Shown: positions 1-5,142 of the stretch, piece after piece | How the letters are laid out: every line of letters starts with the position of its first letter | Position numbering within the stretch: position 1 is the first letter of the stretch | Assembly: GCA_026785745.1 (NCBI GenBank) | Contig: JAJAZO010000122.1 | Coordinates: 1 to 5,744 of the forward strand | Direction of reading: 5' to 3' | From: Chitinophagaceae bacterium | GTDB lineage: Bacteria > Bacteroidota > Bacteroidia > Chitinophagales > Chitinophagaceae | Length of the DNA: 5,744 nucleotides | Position numbers and translations under genes: made by a program | The notes under the pieces: model-generated | What the model was told of the DNA's origin: nothing | Database searches by the model: none | What the model saw: the letters and a program-made list of their open reading frames with translations, nothing else

Positions 1-1
1 A

Positions 2-19
2 ATCCGATAGCTATCGGAT
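2..19. repeat. Perfect 18-bp palindrome
   Basis: ATCCGATAG followed directly by its reverse complement CTATCGGAT gives an uninterrupted palindrome with no loop. As RNA it would fold only if the central bases opened, so it could equally be a two-fold symmetric protein-binding site or a dispersed genomic repeat. No T-run follows directly; a T-rich stretch (ATTTTTT) comes only at 47-53, so a terminator role for an upstream gene is weak. My impression is that CCGATAGCTATCGG-like words are common between genes in this bacterial group, but I could not count them. Confidence 0.7.
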
Positions 20-44
20 CTGTTCAATCTGTGTCATCCGTGTG
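18..44 (+). repeat. Three degenerate 9-nt tandem units
   Basis: ATCTGTTCA, ATCTGTGTC and ATCCGTGTG follow each other without a gap and share the pattern ATCYGTKYN. The first unit overlaps the end of the palindrome at 2-19. Text of the ATCTGTGTCATCCGTG kind recurs between genes in many Bacteroidota, so this may be one copy of a dispersed intergenic family. Within this window I see it only here. Confidence 0.5.
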
Positions 45-198
45 CTATTTTTTCGATGCAAAAGATGTGTCCACACGATAGGAAATAATCGGGGCAGGCT
101 GTGTGCTGTTCTTTGCCTTAAATTTTAATGCGTCTGCCCTGTCAGAAATCTACCCTTTTCTGCCTGGTTATAAGTATTCCACCGCCGTCTTTTAGGTG

Positions 199-228
199 TT
201 GGCTGTAAACTAAAAATCAGTAGTTTCG
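199..228 (+). promoter_or_regulatory. Candidate Bacteroidota-type promoter for dnaN
   Basis: TTG at 199-201 and TAGTTTCG at 221-228 are 19 bases apart. This resembles the Bacteroidota primary sigma pattern of a TTTG -33 element, about 19-21 bases, and a TAnnTTTG -7 element, with one mismatch in the -7 box. Transcription would start near 234-236, giving dnaN a leader of roughly 115 bases that contains the inverted repeat at 259-303. The match is by eye and such short boxes occur by chance. Confidence 0.4.
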
Positions 229-258
229 CCTCAAACCGATTGACGATGAAATGAGTGT

Positions 259-303
259 AAAAAATTTTCAGGCAATTTGTTTACCCGGCGAAGAAAATTT
301 TTT
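259..303 (+). promoter_or_regulatory. 11-bp inverted repeat in the dnaN leader
   Basis: AAAAAATTTTC at 259-269 is the exact reverse complement of GAAAATTTTTT at 293-303, with a 23-base spacer. The outer pairs can be extended by two G-T wobbles. The structure ends 45 bases before the dnaN ATG. The arms are nearly all A and T, so the RNA hairpin would be only moderately stable; each arm also contains AAAATTTT, itself a palindrome that could bend DNA or bind a dimeric protein. It could act as an attenuator, an operator or an mRNA-stability element. Confidence 0.5.
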
Positions 304-348
304 GTCCCGAATTCCATCTGACCAAAAAGAACAATAAAAACCATACAG

Positions 349-1464
349 ATGAAGTTTATTGCCTCCTCCTCTTCTTTATTGAAACAATTGCAGCATATTT
401 CTGGTGTTATTAACGCCAATACTGTGTTACCAATATTGGAAGACTTTTTGTTTGAAGTAGAAAAAAACAAACTGACAGTAGTGGCTACCGACCTGGAAAC
501 TGTAATGAGGGTTCAGTTGGATATTGAAGCTAAAGACAGTGGCAAAGTTTGTATTCCGGCAAAAATCCTGATGGATTCATTAAAGAATATTGCCGACCAG
601 CCGCTGACTTTTAACATTGATAAGAATTTCGGTATTGAAATAACCAGCGACAATGGTAAGTATAAAGTGATGGGTGAAAATCCTGACAACTTTCCAAAAG
701 AACCGGCGGCAGACGATACCACTTCTTTTACCATGACGGCTTCTGCACTGATTACTGCTATCAACAAAACATTGTTTGCTACCAGCAACGATGATTTGCG
801 GCCGGCAATGACAGGTGTTTTCTTTGAACTGGATAAAAAAGGATTGCAATGTGTGGCTACGGATGCACACCGGTTGGTTCGTTATAAAAGAACCGATGTA
901 AAATGCCCGAAGGCAGATTCATTTATCGTTCCCCGCAAGCCGCTAAACCTGGTAAAAACGGCTATCCCTTCGAATGAAGATGAAATAACGGTGAGCTATA
1001 ACAGCAACCATCTGTTTGTAAAACACGGCACTACGCAAATGAGTTGCCGCCTGATTGATGCCCGTTTCCCGGATTATAAAGTGGTAATACCAACAGACAA
1101 TCCTTATAAGTTAACGGTCAATAAAAACGATTTTCAAAGTGCATTACGCCGGGTAAGTGTGTTCAGTAATAAAAGCACCAACCAGGTGGCCCTAAGCATT
1201 AGCGGCAGCGAATTACAACTGGCTGCACAAGATGTTGACTTCAGCTTTGAAGGAAACGAAAGAATGAAGTGTCAGTACAACGGCGAAGACCTGATGATTG
1301 CTTTCAACGCAAAGTTCTTAATTGAAATGCTTAGTGCCGCAGACAGCGATGAAATAAATATGGAATTATCAACGCCTACAAAAGCCGGTATTATTAAACC
1401 AACAGACCTTGACGAAAATGAAGAAATGCTGATGCTGGTAATGCCATTGATGCTGAATCAATAA
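349..1464 (+). CDS. dnaN: DNA polymerase III subunit beta (sliding clamp)
   Basis: The product (371 residues) is the ring-shaped clamp that holds replicative polymerase on DNA in the cytoplasm and serves as a docking platform for ligase, MutS and other repair proteins. Its length matches the family (about 366 in E. coli). The three-fold repeated clamp layout is visible: domain 1 about 1-120, domain 2 about 125-245, domain 3 about 250-371. Family landmarks include ATDLE near residue 47, ATDAHRL near 170 (TDGHRLA in most homologues), RLIDARFPDYKVVIP in the domain 2-3 region, and the C-terminal MLVMPLML, which corresponds to the VMPMRL tail lining the clamp-binding pocket. The ATG at 349 begins the canonical MKFIASSSSLL start; no clear Shine-Dalgarno site precedes it, as is usual in Bacteroidota. 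No lesion is seen. A hairpin at 1504-1533 probably ends its transcript. Confidence 0.97.
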   Translation: MKFIASSSSLLKQLQHISGVINANTVLPILEDFLFEVEKNKLTVVATDLETVMRVQLDIEAKDSGKVCIPAKILMDSLKNIADQPLTFNIDKNFGIEITSDNGKYKVMGENPDNFPKEPAADDTTSFTMTASALITAINKTLFATSNDDLRPAMTGVFFELDKKGLQCVATDAHRLVRYKRTDVKCPKADSFIVPRKPLNLVKTAIPSNEDEITVSYNSNHLFVKHGTTQMSCRLIDARFPDYKVVIPTDNPYKLTVNKNDFQSALRRVSVFSNKSTNQVALSISGSELQLAAQDVDFSFEGNERMKCQYNGEDLMIAFNAKFLIEMLSAADSDEINMELSTPTKAGIIKPTDLDENEEMLMLVMPLMLNQ

Positions 1465-1484
1465 AACCCCCATCCCCTAAAGGG
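1465..1484 (+). repeat. C-rich/G-rich intergenic motif after dnaN
   Basis: A run of five C, then CATCCCC-TAAA-GGG, directly follows the dnaN stop codon. The CCC-TAAA-GGG core could form only a tiny hairpin. The CCCCCATCCCCTAAAGGG type of word is, in my experience, a frequent intergenic element in Bacteroidota, often paired with a CCTC...GAGG hairpin like the one at 1504-1528. Only one copy is in this window, so membership of a repeat family is inferred. Confidence 0.4.
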
Positions 1485-1497
1485 TCGTTACAATCTT

Positions 1498-2169
1498 TCA
1501 AAGAACCTCTCTTTTACTAAGGGAGGTTTTTTTGCGCCGGATAATCCATTCAGCTACGATTAAGTTACCTACCCAGCCAAGCCAGGCCACCACCCGGTAC
1601 ACATCCATTGGTGGTAATGTTACTGTATTGGTAATGGCATATTTCCAGGCCCGTAATGTTAAGGCAGATAAAGTAAGAGCATAGCTTCTTATCATGTAAT
1701 TGCGGTGAGACTTGAAGTTTTTTTGTTTTGCTTTGATTAAAGCCATTGCTGTAAAATAAATCCACAAAACAGCTAATAATACAAACGCAATTCTTGAAAA
1801 TAATCCGCCATTGGCAAAAAACCCCATTATTAATCCGGCCGGGCCGGTAATGAGTAAAACATCTGCCACATAGATATAACCCAGTGTGCGGTGCAGCCGG
1901 GGATTACTCTTTAACAGTCTTTTTGAAAATTGGGTAAAACCTGCAAACAGCACCCACATACTGGCATATACATGTATAAAGAAAGCCACCCTCCATTGGT
2001 CAATATCAATGTATTGCTGCTTTATTCGCAAAAAGCCCACATCCGTGTTATAGGGTATATAAGCCATAGTGATAGAGGCCATCAACCAGCAGAAAAAAGC
2101 CAGTGTAAGCAGCAATGCGGCATTCCAAATGTTTGTCCGGGTTAGAATTTGTCTTAATTTTAAAAACAA
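1498..2169 (-). CDS. DUF2306-type integral membrane protein
   Basis: A 223-residue inner-membrane protein of unknown function. Six hydrophobic helices can be seen at roughly 15-38, 61-80, 95-119, 126-146, 159-178 and 190-210, ending in a basic RRKK tail at 211-214. The pattern of HRTLGYIYV (93-101) and SHRNYMIRSYALTLSALTLR (154-173), with single histidines near helix ends (H66, H93, H155), fits the DUF2306 family as I know it; a heme or quinone role for those histidines is speculation. The frame opens with TTG at 2169; an in-frame TAG lies five codons upstream, and only TTG, ATT or ATA codons are available before the first helix. A GGAG at 2187-2190 sits better for an upstream ATT than for the TTG, so the exact start is uncertain. 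The stop is TGA. It converges with dnaN, leaving 33 bases between them, and diverges from the lipoprotein gene. Confidence 0.75.
   Translation of the reverse strand: MFLKLRQILTRTNIWNAALLLTLAFFCWLMASITMAYIPYNTDVGFLRIKQQYIDIDQWRVAFFIHVYASMWVLFAGFTQFSKRLLKSNPRLHRTLGYIYVADVLLITGPAGLIMGFFANGGLFSRIAFVLLAVLWIYFTAMALIKAKQKNFKSHRNYMIRSYALTLSALTLRAWKYAITNTVTLPPMDVYRVVAWLGWVGNLIVAEWIIRRKKTSLSKREVL
1504..1533 (+). terminator. Rho-independent terminator of dnaN
   Basis: AACCTCTCTT (1504-1513) pairs with AAGGGAGGTT (1519-1528) across the five-base loop TTACT. All ten positions pair, nine by Watson-Crick and one as a T-G wobble. A run of seven T (1527-1533) follows. This is a textbook intrinsic terminator for rightward transcription, 40 bases beyond the dnaN stop. 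On the other strand the hairpin is not followed by a T run, so it should act in one direction only. It lies wholly inside the last codons of the convergent gene on the minus strand. Confidence 0.8.
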
Positions 2170-2178
2170 TACTATAAT
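2149..2178 (+). promoter_or_regulatory. Possible promoter for the YARHG lipoprotein gene
   Basis: TTGTCT at 2149-2154 and TATAAT at 2173-2178 are 18 bases apart, which would start transcription near 2185 and leave about 25 bases before the ATG at 2210. The boxes fit the general sigma-70 pattern better than the Bacteroidota TAnnTTTG form, and A/T-rich DNA gives such hits easily. The -35-like half lies inside the 5' end of the divergent gene. Confidence 0.3.
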
Positions 2179-2190
2179 AATCTATCTCCA

Positions 2191-2198
2191 CAAATTTA
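2191..2198 (-). promoter_or_regulatory. Possible -7 box for the DUF2306-type gene
   Basis: On the minus strand this reads TAAATTTG, an exact match to the Bacteroidota TAnnTTTG -7 element. The start site would fall near 2185, about 15 bases before the TTG start codon. No convincing TTTG -33 element is found 19-21 bases further out, which would lie inside the lipoprotein gene, so this is weak. Confidence 0.3.
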
Positions 2199-2209
2199 AA
2201 CCTTTCACC

Positions 2210-2995
2210 ATGAGAAAATTTTGGTTCCTCTTTGTAACAGCCAGCCTGTTACTTTCTTGTAATAATGATAAAAAAACTGCTGAGGCTCCTGAGCAGTCCA
2301 ATGAAAAGGCTGATGCCACCACTACAACATCTGCATCTGCCACTACAGAACTAAAACAAACCCCTTTGCAAATTGCCTCCAAGCCATATGAAAAATTGCT
2401 TGGTTCTTATGTAGGGCCATTTGGCACTAATAAAATAACAATGCTTATTACCGCCGTTGCAGGCGATTCTGTAGTAGGCCGCACTATTGTTGGCGGAAAC
2501 GACCGTCCTTACCGGGGTTCATTTAAGCAAAATGGCAGCCTGTTTTCCTTCAATGGAAAAGAGCCGGGCGACCATAAAGATGATGGCGAATTTAATTTTA
2601 CCATTGATGAAAAATCTCCTGATAAGCTACAAGGTTCCTGGAAACCATTCGCAAAAGGCCGGCCGGGAAAAGAATATGCACTCGATCGCCGCAAGTTTCA
2701 ATATAACGCTGCGGTGGGTACTTTTCCCGAAGCTTCACAAAGATTGCTGAAGGCCGCCGATTTGGAAAATATGATGAAAGACGATCTTGAGTTTATGCGA
2801 AACGAAATATTTGCCCGCCACGGTTTTTGTTTCAACAGAAAAAATATGAGGCAGATGTTTGAAATGGAAGACTGGTATGTGCCGAACACTGTTGACATCC
2901 GTGGTTTTCTTACCGCAGTAGAAAAGAAAAACATTGAACTCATCAAACGGTATGAAAAATACGCTGATGAGTATGGTGATGAATACGGCCGTTGA
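2210..2995 (+). CDS. Lipoprotein with C-terminal YARHG domain
   Basis: The product (261 residues) is predicted to be an envelope lipoprotein. A basic MRK, a hydrophobic stretch and the lipobox LLSC place the lipid-bearing cysteine at residue 17. A Lys/Glu/Thr/Ser-rich linker follows (20-50), including a low-complexity Thr/Ser/Ala run at 36-46. Residues 59-160 form a beta-rich, glycine-punctuated domain (LGSYVGPFG, GSWKPF) that resembles small lipocalin-like or barrel modules, but I cannot name its family. Residues about 173-250 match the YARHG domain: RNEIFARHGFCF at 197-208 carries the signature as FARHG, followed by a W-Y pair (222-223). The function of YARHG is unknown; it is generally found in exported proteins. 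I chose the ATG at 2210 because it gives a complete signal peptide; the open frame runs 47 codons further upstream but only antisense to the divergent gene. The stop is TGA. Confidence 0.85.
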   Translation: MRKFWFLFVTASLLLSCNNDKKTAEAPEQSNEKADATTTTSASATTELKQTPLQIASKPYEKLLGSYVGPFGTNKITMLITAVAGDSVVGRTIVGGNDRPYRGSFKQNGSLFSFNGKEPGDHKDDGEFNFTIDEKSPDKLQGSWKPFAKGRPGKEYALDRRKFQYNAAVGTFPEASQRLLKAADLENMMKDDLEFMRNEIFARHGFCFNRKNMRQMFEMEDWYVPNTVDIRGFLTAVEKKNIELIKRYEKYADEYGDEYGR

Positions 2996-3010
2996 TAAAT
3001 TATAATCATA

Positions 3011-3042
3011 AGCCCCGGAATTTTTTTGGGACTTTTATTTTT
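3011..3042 (+). terminator. Possible terminator after the lipoprotein gene
   Basis: AGCCCC (3011-3016) can pair with GGGACT (3028-3033) with one C-A mismatch, around an 11-base loop that contains seven T. The right arm is followed by TTTATTTTTA. The stem is short and imperfect, so termination would be partial. The following gene starts six bases after the T-rich tail, so the element could instead be a leader structure of that gene. Confidence 0.4.
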
Positions 3043-3047
3043 AAAGT

Positions 3048-3443
3048 ATGGACTTTGTTCTTCTCAATTCATATAATAATTATATAGAAGCACATATTGC
3101 CAAAGGTGTGCTGGAAGAAGAGGGCATAAGCTGCTGGCTGAAAGATGAAAACACGGTAACAATTGACCCCATTCTTACCAATGCGGTTGGCGGCATTAAA
3201 ATAATGGTGGCAAAAGAAGATGCTGAGAAGGCCTGGGAAATTTTAACCCAATTGAAAAAAGAACAAAGGCTGGCCGTTGTTTGTCCCGCATCTGGATCGC
3301 ATAATATTGAACTGGTCAGCACTCCCCGAAAACCGATAAACTGGCTCAGTGCCATTTCTACTTTTTTTATAGGAGATTATGCGTTGACGGTGGAAAAAGT
3401 AAATCATTGTTTTGATTATAAATATGAATTTCCGGAAGTTTAA
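3048..3443 (+). CDS. DUF2007-domain protein with a degraded zinc ribbon
   Basis: The product (131 residues) appears cytosolic, with no signal peptide or membrane helix. Residues 1-66 match the DUF2007 fold (putative signal-transducing protein): FVLLNSYNNYIEAHIAKGVLEEEGI, then DENTVTIDPILTNAVGGIKIMV and the AEKAWEIL helix. Residues 75-131 are the C-terminal module common in Bacteroidota homologues, with RKPINWLSA and GDYAL as landmarks. In those homologues, as I recall them, this module carries two CxxC pairs that should bind zinc. Here the first pair reads C79-P-A-S82 and the second C121-F-D-Y124, so only one cysteine of each pair remains. TCT (3291-3293) and TAT (3417-3419) are each one base from the cysteine codon TGT. 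Zinc binding is therefore probably lost. The molecular role of the family is unknown. The gene stands alone between a weak hairpin and the hydroxylase gene. Confidence 0.85.
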   Translation: MDFVLLNSYNNYIEAHIAKGVLEEEGISCWLKDENTVTIDPILTNAVGGIKIMVAKEDAEKAWEILTQLKKEQRLAVVCPASGSHNIELVSTPRKPINWLSAISTFFIGDYALTVEKVNHCFDYKYEFPEV

Positions 3444-3452
3444 CAAGATGCG

Positions 3453-3480
3453 GCTGGTTAAAACAGCTTTCTTATTTTTC
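3453..3480 (+). terminator. Weak hairpin after the DUF2007 gene
   Basis: GCTG (3453-3456) pairs with CAGC (3464-3467) around a seven-base loop, followed by TTTCTTATTTTT. Four base pairs make a marginal terminator at best. It sits in the 68-base gap before the hydroxylase gene. Confidence 0.25.
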
Positions 3481-3485
3481 CTTCG

Positions 3486-3494
3486 TAACTTTTG
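3486..3494 (+). promoter_or_regulatory. Possible -7 box for the hydroxylase gene
   Basis: TAACTTTTG resembles the TAnnTTTG element but has one extra base between TA and TTTG. Transcription would begin near 3500, leaving a leader of about a dozen bases before the ATG at 3512. No clear -33 TTTG is seen at the right distance. Confidence 0.3.
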
Positions 3495-3511
3495 ACAGTA
3501 AACAACTTACT

Positions 3512-4336
3512 ATGTGGAATAACATTATTCAATATTTCCAAAACCTGGAAGACCGGCCTCTGGAACGTATGGCTATTCTTGTTGGCGGTCTTTTGTTGTT
3601 CTGGATCATTGAAGGTGCAATTCCTTTACTGCCGTTGCGTTACAAAAAAAATAAAGTCCGCCATGCCGGGGTGAATTTTGTTTTTACCGTCATCCATCTT
3701 ATCATACATACCGGTCTTGCTGTATTAATTGTGATGCTTTCCGACTGGTGTTTGCAGAATCGTTTTGGGTTGGTATACTGGTTTAATGCCGGGGTAATAA
3801 TGATAATTGTAATTGGTGTGCTGGCTCTTGATTTCAGCAGTTGGCTGGTTCACCTGGTAATGCATAAAGTTCCGTTGTTGTGGCGGTTCCATCTTATTCA
3901 TCACAGTGATACGAATGTGGATGTAACCACTGGCCTCCGGCATCATCCCGGCGACAGTTTGTTACGGGGTATTTTTTTTATCCTGCTTATTTTTATTTCC
4001 GGCGCACCGATGTATAGTGTAATGATCTATCAGACAATGGTGGTGCTTTCCACCGCATTCACTCATGCTAATATTAATTTGCCAAAACGAATAGACAAGG
4101 CCCTCAGTTATGTGCTGATTTCCCCCAATATGCATAAAGTGCATCATCACTGGAAGCAGCCCTATACTGATACTAATTATGGTGCCGTGTTTTCCATCTG
4201 GGACAGGCTGCTCGGTACTTTTGGAAAATTAGATACCAAAGAAATCCGCTATGGGCTTGACAGGTACTACCCCGGTGAAAAAGATGAAGATGTAATCAGC
4301 CTCCTGAAAAAACCATTTCAAAAATTGGACGCTTAA
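3512..4336 (+). CDS. Fatty acid hydroxylase / sterol desaturase family protein
   Basis: The product (274 residues) is an integral membrane di-iron oxygenase of the FA-hydroxylase superfamily. These enzymes use O2 to hydroxylate or desaturate lipid-like substrates at the inner membrane. Hydrophobic segments lie at about 20-42, 54-77, 92-110 and 152-182. The histidine ligands are all present: HLVMH (114-118), HLIHH (127-131), HH (144-145), H185 in THANI, and HKVHHH (208-213), followed by the family's NYG (222-224) and DRLLGTF (231-237) landmarks. The enzyme therefore looks catalytically intact. The substrate cannot be read from the sequence: carotenoids, fatty acids, ornithine or sphingo-type lipids and sterol-like molecules are all handled by relatives. 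The ATG at 3512 follows a short A-rich stretch without a Shine-Dalgarno site. The stop is TAA. The broken SH3-like gene begins 21 bases downstream and may once have shared its transcript. Confidence 0.92.
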   Translation: MWNNIIQYFQNLEDRPLERMAILVGGLLLFWIIEGAIPLLPLRYKKNKVRHAGVNFVFTVIHLIIHTGLAVLIVMLSDWCLQNRFGLVYWFNAGVIMIIVIGVLALDFSSWLVHLVMHKVPLLWRFHLIHHSDTNVDVTTGLRHHPGDSLLRGIFFILLIFISGAPMYSVMIYQTMVVLSTAFTHANINLPKRIDKALSYVLISPNMHKVHHHWKQPYTDTNYGAVFSIWDRLLGTFGKLDTKEIRYGLDRYYPGEKDEDVISLLKKPFQKLDA

Positions 4337-4357
4337 TCAATCCTACAACGATTTTAT

Positions 4358-5133
4358 ATGAGAAAATTTTTTTACTGGCACTGCTTATCGTGTCATTAAG
4401 TGCTTCCGCACAACAAATGGACGTACCCAAGTATGTGGCTGCCAAAACAGGATTAAGCATGCGGGAAAAGCCAGATGCCAATGCTAAGGTGCTTGATAAA
4501 ATTCCTTACGGAACAAAAATTTTTCTGATAGATGAAGATGGCGTCTGGAAAGATATTATTACCGAAGGACTGACCCACTATTAGAGAAAAGTAAAATTTA
4601 ATAATAAGAGCGGCTATATCGTTGACAGTTATTTATTTCCCTGGCCACCGCCAAAACTGGCTACTGTAAAAAAAATGAAACAATACCTGGCACAGGTGGC
4701 GGCACCATTTGGCCAGAAATTGGTAACCCGGTCCGGAACAATGGCGCAGCTTAATGAAAGTGGATGTGAATTAAGCAAACAGTTTTACAAAAACGGTGCA
4801 GAGTACCAAGAGTTTCTTGCTTATGAGTATGGTTCTACACATTACTTCTTGCCTGGTTTTACTTTGCAGCAGCGATTTTTGCTTTGCCGGCTAATACCGG
4901 AATTCAAAGAAATTTTTGGAGAAAAAGATGAGTTTCCTGCCGCCAGTAAGAAGTTTAAAAAGGGAGAACTTGAATATTAGATAGAACTTCGAAAAAAAGT
5001 TGATGAGCCTGAATACTCCGGGCCTTTCACCATTGAAAAAATAAGGATGGGATTTGCGGATGGAGCCGACTATCAATTTCAAATGTACATAATAGAAAAT
5101 CAGCTGGTCATATCTTTCAGCGCAGGAGTGTAG
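4358..5133 (+). pseudogene. Broken gene for an exported SH3-like-domain protein
   Basis: One continuous protein of about 258 residues appears if three lesions are repaired. From the ATG at 4358 the frame stops after 13 codons, but adding one T to the seven-T run at 4367-4373 gives a clean signal peptide (MRKFFLLALLIVSLSASA, then QQ) joined to the frame at 4390. That frame is then cut by TAG at 4582 and TAG at 4978, yet continues without a shift to TAG at 5131. Repaired residues 25-92 resemble a bacterial SH3 domain (GLSMREKPDANAKVL, RKVKFNNKSGYIVDSYLF), including sequence on both sides of the first TAG. The remaining C-terminal part, to FADGADYQFQMYI and ISFSAGV, is of a family I do not recognise. 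The intact ancestor would be secreted or periplasmic and perhaps wall- or ligand-binding. Both internal TAGs are one G-to-A change from TGG (Trp), though other codons are possible. Sequencing error is the main alternative. Confidence 0.75.
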
Positions 5134-5138
5134 TTTTG
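5131..5138 (+). promoter_or_regulatory. -7 box of kdsB, overlapping the upstream stop codon
   Basis: TAGTTTTG matches TAnnTTTG exactly, and its first three bases are the TAG stop of the SH3-like gene. The kdsB ATG begins only five bases after the box, so transcription would start at or very near the start codon and the mRNA would be leaderless or almost so. No good TTTG -33 element lies 19-21 bases upstream, which lowers confidence. Confidence 0.45.
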
Positions 5139-5142
5139 CAGC

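Larger units (their letters stand above)
1..348. other. Non-coding region upstream of dnaN
   Basis: No reading frame here on either strand looks like a protein. The stretch holds a perfect palindrome at 2-19, three degenerate 9-nt tandem units at 18-44, a candidate promoter at 199-228 and an inverted repeat at 259-303, each listed separately. Positions 45-198 show nothing I can name beyond a short GTGT-CC-ACAC inverted repeat at 67-76. The end of the preceding gene is not visible. Confidence 0.75.

Noticed and set aside
66..76. DnaA-box-like GTGTCCACA near dnaN, hinting at a replication origin
   Set aside because: It is a single poor match to TTATCCACA, with no cluster of boxes and no dnaA visible; dnaN is often away from oriC in Bacteroidota.
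580..870. Minus-strand open frames inside dnaN
   Set aside because: They lie opposite a strongly conserved gene and show no family features.
2069..2209. A longer N-terminus for the YARHG lipoprotein
   Set aside because: The extension is antisense to the divergent membrane gene and would bury the signal peptide and lipobox inside the protein.
4390..4584. A separate 64-residue gene starting with GTG at 4390
   Set aside because: This start falls in the middle of the reconstructed signal peptide and the frame stops inside the SH3-like domain.
4675..4980. A separate 101-residue gene starting at ATG 4675
   Set aside because: It lies in the same frame as the SH3-like segment upstream and the segment downstream, and sequence before its ATG (RKVKFNNKSGYIVDSYLF) is clearly part of the same domain. 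It is a fragment of the broken gene.
3512..5133. A hydroxylase plus SH3-like protein as a new two-gene lipid modification system
   Set aside because: The second gene is broken, the 21-base spacing is the only link, and I know of no conserved pairing of these families.
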